DNA of 28,180 nt, from the NCBI GenBank assembly GCA_030145015.1, contig JAQYWI010000056.1:1-28180 (forward strand). Reading direction: 5' to 3'. Positions 24,513 to 28,180 of the stretch are shown here, one piece after another; within the stretch, counting starts at the first letter, position 1, and every line of letters starts with the position of its first letter. The notes beneath the pieces are model-generated. The model was not told the DNA's origin, did no database searches, and worked only from the letters and a program-made list of their open reading frames with translations. Made by a program: the position numbers and the translations under genes. The stretch is from Desulfobacterales bacterium (GTDB lineage: Bacteria > Desulfobacterota > Desulfobacteria > Desulfobacterales > JAHEIW01).

Positions 24513-25532
24513 TTAGAGCCATTTAACGGAATCTGGGGTATAATAAAGGTAAACCCTCTGTCCGGGGTAAAGATTTTCCTGCCGGGTTTTTTGCTGGGAC
24601 AATTTTAAAGTAAACGGCAGGTTGCCGATAAGAATCGTTGCCACGATCTCTGCGCGGGTTTTTTCCAGTGTCAACCGGGAAACAATACCTTCTAATACAT
24701 TTACACCGGAATCACCCGGCTTTGTATCGACTGCGCGGGTTATTGAAGTGGGCTCGATAAGGGCCATGGCATCAGGCTGCGGTGGTTCTGATACCCGTAG
24801 ATGTTGCCCGTCCGGCAATTTCTTCTCCCACAGGCTGTCGTTATGCGGACGCCAGGGACCGAAAATGACGTTTTCTCTACCGCTCCCAAATAGCCGGCCT
24901 TTAAATAGGTGCCTAACTTCGTCACATACGTCATAAAGCCAATCCCGATCATGACTGGCAATGATAAGTGTTGTATTCCATTCCCGGCGCGCCATCAAAG
25001 AAGCTTCCTTGATCTGCTGGGCACTGGCCACATCCACATTGGCGGTCGGTTCGTCCAGTAGCAAAACTTCCGGCTTTAAAACCAATCGGGAGGCTAAAGC
25101 CACCCGCTGGGTTTCCCCTCCTGAAAGCTGATGGGCCGGTGCCTCAACAAAATCTCCCATCCCTACCATATCAAGACCTTTGGCAATTCGGCGCTTACGC
25201 TCTTCTTTTTCAATCCCTCTAATTTTCAGTCCGAATTCGATATTTTTAAATACGGTGGTTGTAAATAGAAGCGGCAGCTGATCAACCAGAATGACTTTTT
25301 TCCGCAACCGCTGAAGATAGGGCTCAGCATACTGCACCGGCCTGGATTTATAAGAAACAATGCCCGTGGTAGGAGTTTCCAACAAAGCCAGAATATTTAA
25401 AAGGGTTGTCTTGCCGGCACCGTTGGGCCCCTGAAGTCCGTAAATCGCGCCTTTTTTAAAGCTTAATGCGGGGATATCCAGAATCGTCCGGTCGCCGTAT
25501 CTTTTGGTGAGATCTGAAATACTAAAAATCAT
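24513..25532 (-). CDS. tupC: Tungstate ABC importer ATPase
   Basis: A 339-aa ATPase. Walker A is GPNGAGKTT (35-43), the Q-loop region is VILVDQLPLLF, the signature LSGGETQRVAL (136 on), Walker B VLLLDEP with D160-E161, and the H-loop is IASHDRDW. A C-terminal Mop/TOBE-type domain (about 275-339, NVLEGIVSRLTLEKTRAEIV) could bind oxyanion for feedback. Its ATG shares one base with the tupB stop (TGATG), showing translational coupling. The assignment rests on the linked tupA-like binding protein and tupB-like permease. Confidence 0.9.
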   Translation of the reverse strand: MIFSISDLTKRYGDRTILDIPALSFKKGAIYGLQGPNGAGKTTLLNILALLETPTTGIVSYKSRPVQYAEPYLQRLRKKVILVDQLPLLFTTTVFKNIEFGLKIRGIEKEERKRRIAKGLDMVGMGDFVEAPAHQLSGGETQRVALASRLVLKPEVLLLDEPTANVDVASAQQIKEASLMARREWNTTLIIASHDRDWLYDVCDEVRHLFKGRLFGSGRENVIFGPWRPHNDSLWEKKLPDGQHLRVSEPPQPDAMALIEPTSITRAVDTKPGDSGVNVLEGIVSRLTLEKTRAEIVATILIGNLPFTLKLSQQKTRQENLYPGQRVYLYYTPDSVKWL

Positions 25533-26227
25533 CAGGACCGCACCCTTCCCTGAAATAAATGAAACAATAAATTCATTCCGAAGCTAAGGCCCAAAAGCAC
25601 GACACCCAGGGCCACTGCCAGGGTAAAGGCCCCTTTGTCATACTCCAATGCCATGGCGGTTGTCATCGTGCGGGTAAAGCCCCGAATGTTGCCGCCCAGC
25701 ATCATGCTGATACCCACTTCGGATATGACACGACCATACGCGGCAATCATGGCGGCGACGATGCCGAAGCGTGCCTCTCTGAATATCACAAAGGCGGTCT
25801 GCAAGCGATTGGCCCCTAAGGTCAGAGCCGTTTTGCGGTAGCGCTGATCAATCCTGCTGATAGCAGCGATGGTAAAGGCGGCGACGACCGGCAAAATTAA
25901 CAGCGTCTGGCCAATGATAATGGCCTTCTGGGTATACAACAGATCGAAAAATCCCAATACGCCCCTGCGGGAAATAAACGCATAAACGAAAAGCCCGATC
26001 ACCACGGTGGGAACTGCCAACAGCGTATTCAGGCAGGTAATCAAAAAGCGCTTGCCCGCAAAGGATTCAAACGCCACCAAAAATCCGATTGGAATTCCCA
26101 AAAGACTCGCAAACAGGGTTGAATAGCAACTGACCTTCAAGGATACAGCGACAATATCGATCATCTCCTTGTCCAGCGAAATGACTAGAGCGATTGCCGA
26201 AACAAAACTGTCAATCAGAAGATCCAT
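25532..26227 (-). CDS. tupB: Tungstate ABC importer permease
   Basis: A 231-aa inner-membrane permease with about 5 helices and the TupB-type ATPase-docking loop (YRKTALTLGANRLQTAFVIF), followed by EVGISMMLGGNIRGFTRTMT, typical of tungstate permeases. ATG 26227 (MDLLIDSFVSAIALVISL) is preferred: GGAG lies a few bases upstream. The frame is open back to 26308, but that part is a translated AT-rich palindrome (IYDFEFVSIFDIRISN) and is not protein-like. It is separated from tupA by 171 bp holding that palindrome and overlaps tupC by one base. Confidence 0.92.
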   Translation of the reverse strand: MDLLIDSFVSAIALVISLDKEMIDIVAVSLKVSCYSTLFASLLGIPIGFLVAFESFAGKRFLITCLNTLLAVPTVVIGLFVYAFISRRGVLGFFDLLYTQKAIIIGQTLLILPVVAAFTIAAISRIDQRYRKTALTLGANRLQTAFVIFREARFGIVAAMIAAYGRVISEVGISMMLGGNIRGFTRTMTTAMALEYDKGAFTLAVALGVVLLGLSFGMNLLFHLFQGRVRS

Positions 26228-26271
26228 AAGTCTCCAAATGATGAATAAATTCGAAATTCTAATATCGAATA

Positions 26272-26353
26272 TCGAAACAAATTCAAAATCATAAATTCGA
26301 ATGCTCAAAACGGTTTTGAATTTTGAACATTTGAAAATTCGGATTTGTTTCGA
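26272..26353. repeat. AT-rich phrase palindrome (class 1) inside the tup operon
   Basis: Perfect outer arms TCGAAACAAAT (26272-26282) and ATTTGTTTCGA (26343-26353) enclose imperfectly mirrored AAATTCGAATG and CTCAAAAC/GTTTTGAA segments. More phrases of the same kind (AATTCGAAATTC, GGATTTCG) flank it from 26245 to 26395. It lies between tupA and tupB and may affect mRNA processing. Confidence 0.7.
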
Positions 26354-26398
26354 CCAGTTTTATTAAATCAGGCGGATTTCGTGCTTCGGATTTCCTGC

Positions 26399-27298
26399 TC
26401 AGCGAGCAAGTGCGTCCGGATAAAACAGCTGTTTTCCCAGAAGCCGGTAATTATCGATAACCGTCTGGCCTTTTTTTGAAACCAGCCATTGGGCAACCGT
26501 TTTGGACAAATCATATTTCACATGCGGGTGTTTTTTGGGATTGATCGGAATCACGCCATAGGGATTGGCAAGGGCCGGATCGCCCTGGCACAGCACAACC
26601 AGGTCAATCGGCACGTCGCGCCCGAATTTATATTTAATATAGGTCCCTCTGTCCGCCATGATATAAGCTTGCTTTTCATCGGCAAATGTCAAAGCCTTGC
26701 CCATTCCCTGCCCGATGGAAAGATACCATTGTCCCAGCCCCGGGGGGTGGACAAAAGCGATTTCTTTTTTCTTGCCTTTTTTCACGATGGTTTGCACTTT
26801 TTCTTCCAGCGGCAAACCGGTGGATTCCCACAGCGCCTGCTCTTTGGTGTGCGTGCCGCTATCATCCCCACGGGAAACAAAAGCGGCATTGGCGCCTGCG
26901 ATTTTTCTGAGCGCTTCTGCGGCATTGGTGCGTCCCTTTATTCCGGCCGAATCTTTTTGGGGGCCCAGGATGACAAAATCATTATGCATGACTGCATAGC
27001 GCTGGGTTCCGAAGCCTTCCCGAACAAATTTCTCTTCGCGCGCTTTGGCGTGAACGAAAATCACATCCACATTACCGTCCATGCCGTCCCGAATGGCCGC
27101 TCCGGTGCCTTTGGCGATCACTTTGACCTGAATGCCCGTATCTTTTTCAAGCTCCGGCAAAAGAACGTCCAGTAGTCCGGAAGCCTGGGTACTGGTCGTT
27201 GTCGACATCTTTATAATTTTTTCTCCTGCGATAGCCAGCCCGGCAAAAAATACAGACGTCACAATTGTTAATAAAATCAAAATTCTATTCCACCTCAT
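26399..27298 (-). CDS. tupA: Tungstate ABC importer periplasmic binding protein
   Basis: A 299-aa secreted protein; cleavage is predicted after AIA near residue 24. The mature N-terminus carries KMSTTTSTQASGLLDVLLP, the TTTS oxyanion-binding motif of TupA. Further motifs are VIAKGTGAAIRDGMDGNVDV, FVSRGDDSGTHTKEQALW and the ending DNYRLLGKQLFYPDA, all typical of TupA/WtpA-like tungstate binders rather than ModA. ATG 27298 is chosen because GGGAGGAG (27314-27307) is 8 bases upstream; an ATG at 27319 precedes that site. It supplies tungstate for tungsten-dependent formate dehydrogenase or aldehyde oxidoreductase, an inference from the family. Confidence 0.95.
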   Translation of the reverse strand: MRWNRILILLTIVTSVFFAGLAIAGEKIIKMSTTTSTQASGLLDVLLPELEKDTGIQVKVIAKGTGAAIRDGMDGNVDVIFVHAKAREEKFVREGFGTQRYAVMHNDFVILGPQKDSAGIKGRTNAAEALRKIAGANAAFVSRGDDSGTHTKEQALWESTGLPLEEKVQTIVKKGKKKEIAFVHPPGLGQWYLSIGQGMGKALTFADEKQAYIMADRGTYIKYKFGRDVPIDLVVLCQGDPALANPYGVIPINPKKHPHVKYDLSKTVAQWLVSKKGQTVIDNYRLLGKQLFYPDALAR

Positions 27299-27371
27299 CG
27301 CAGTATCTCCTCCCAGCATTTGTCTATAATTTTATATCCCATGCACTGATCAACACTCTATGCGATTTGCT

Positions 27372-28180
27372 CTATGCTTCTTTGCCACCCGGATAAATCA
27401 TCTTTCCTGAAACGCTGAGATCATAACCCGATATTTTGTCGCCCAGCGACTTAAACTCCCTTTCGTGTAAAAGGCCTAAAAATTTCTGAATCCCTTCATC
27501 AAAGAATCGATCCTTTAAGATCATCAGATCAAATCGTTCCCAGCGAATCGGAATGAATCCAATATTTAAGAGTCCGGCGACCGCGCCAATGCCGGGACCG
27601 GCATCTGCGCGTCCGGATAGAATCTCCAACCCCACCTCCAGGTGCCGGTGAACCTCGCGGGCGTATCCATCAATTTTTTCACCGTCGATGCCGGCTTTTT
27701 TAAATTCCCGATCGAGCAATAAGCGCGTGCCGGTGCCCGGTGGACGATTGACAATCCTGATTCCCGGCCCGGCCAGATCAGCGACACCCGCAATTTTTTT
27801 AGGGTTGCCTTGCGGTACTAAAATGCCCTGCTCGCGGCGACAGAAATTTACAGCGGCCGGCATTAATTCCAGCTCCTGAAAGGCATAATCAAAATTATAT
27901 TCTTCTTCATCTTCCTGGAGCAGGTGGCTTGAGGCCATGTGGCAAAGATTCTGCCGCAGTGCCCGCAGACCGCCCATGCTGCCCAGATTACCGAAAACGG
28001 CCAGAGGTGCTTGAAAATGAGTGTTAAAAAGCGAAATGGCCCGGTCCAGCAACGGATCGTTGCTGCCGGCCAGTATGAGCAATCCCTGCTGGACGGGTAA
28101 AAGCCTGCCGGTGTCCGGATAGTTAATGGTTTGGGTTTCAACCCACTGGTCCACCAGATGTCGCGGAAAAAGCCATTTAC
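27372..28180 (-). CDS. HTH regulator with periplasmic-binding-protein-like domain, 5' end outside window
   Basis: The frame stays open to base 28180, so the N-terminus is missing. The first visible residues, KWLFPRHLVDQWVETQ, match the end of an excisionase/MerR-like helix-turn-helix of the HTH_17 type. The rest is a PBP-like domain (LLILAGSNDPLLDRAISLF, GNLGSMGGLRALRQNLCHMA, RIVNRPPGTGTRLLLDREF, YDIS-like end SGYDLSVSGKMIYPGG) resembling oxyanion-binding folds but without a signal peptide. Such HTH-PBP fusions are often linked to molybdate or tungstate transport genes. It lies 73 bp upstream of tupA in the same direction and probably senses tungstate or molybdate or a cofactor. Confidence 0.85.
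   Translation of the reverse strand, partial: KWLFPRHLVDQWVETQTINYPDTGRLLPVQQGLLILAGSNDPLLDRAISLFNTHFQAPLAVFGNLGSMGGLRALRQNLCHMASSHLLQEDEEEYNFDYAFQELELMPAAVNFCRREQGILVPQGNPKKIAGVADLAGPGIRIVNRPPGTGTRLLLDREFKKAGIDGEKIDGYAREVHRHLEVGLEILSGRADAGPGIGAVAGLLNIGFIPIRWERFDLMILKDRFFDEGIQKFLGLLHEREFKSLGDKISGYDLSVSGKMIYPGGKEA

Noticed and set aside
25532..26308. 258-aa TupB with N-terminal extension
   Set aside because: The first 27 codons are a translated AT-rich palindrome; a good ribosome site points to ATG 26227.
26489..27175. 228-codon plus-strand open frame inside tupA
   Set aside because: It is antisense to a clear TupA and its translation is not protein-like.

Overview
The window looks like the chromosome of a Gram-negative, sulfate-metabolising deltaproteobacterium (Desulfobacterota, probably Desulfobacterales). 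This is an inference from gene content: a SulP sulfate permease, two TauE/SafE-type exporters, a tungstate ABC transporter, many stand-alone receiver proteins, a cytidylate-kinase-like/receiver fusion, and SEC-C-tagged methionine aminopeptidase. No rRNA, tRNA, phage or CRISPR locus was recognised.

Layout. 1-906 (-): 3' truncated gltA, citrate synthase. 1198-1986 (+): unrecognised soluble protein. 2053-8390 (-): a tight five-gene unit in transcription order sulP, cytidylate-kinase-like/BON-like/receiver fusion, Cache-type histidine kinase, small degenerate histidine kinase, lone receiver. 8391-8937: regulatory gap with a near-consensus promoter that runs straight into four consecutive hairpins and then a 416-aa PPDK/PEP-synthase-like ATP-grasp protein (8938-10188, +). 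10436-16840 (-): receiver, receiver, TauE/SafE, two-TM protein, 865-aa PEP/pyruvate-binding protein, UspA. 17375-21591 (+): a three-gene ABC importer (periplasmic binding protein, ATPase, fused double permease) of the ferric-iron/2-aminoethylphosphonate type. 21851-22774 (-): map. 23292-24245 (+): second TauE/SafE protein. 24513-28180 (-): tungstate importer tupA-tupB-tupC behind a HTH/substrate-binding-domain regulator cut by the window end.

How the parts fit. Sulfur-oxyanion transport (SulP and two TauE/SafE proteins) is interleaved with phosphorelay parts: two histidine kinases and four receiver domains, none with a visible DNA-binding or enzymatic output. Two proteins with PPDK-type ATP-grasp domains lack the PEP/pyruvate TIM-barrel, so they look like partner-phosphorylating or regulatory relatives rather than complete PEP synthases. 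The tup genes would supply tungsten for tungstoenzymes.

The most unusual content is between genes. Nearly every gap holds a long imperfect palindrome, in several sequence-unrelated classes. Some are built of tandem 6-, 7- or 8-bp phrases whose order is mirrored in the other arm. One is a 148-bp palindrome with perfect 20-bp arms that supplies the stop codon of a receiver gene, and that gene also carries an 11-bp tandem duplication that removed an upstream stop. A two-block sequence (57 bp + 28 bp) occurs in inverted copies around the whole importer-map segment, each copy lying upstream of a gene in the matching orientation. These are the best candidates for something undescribed.
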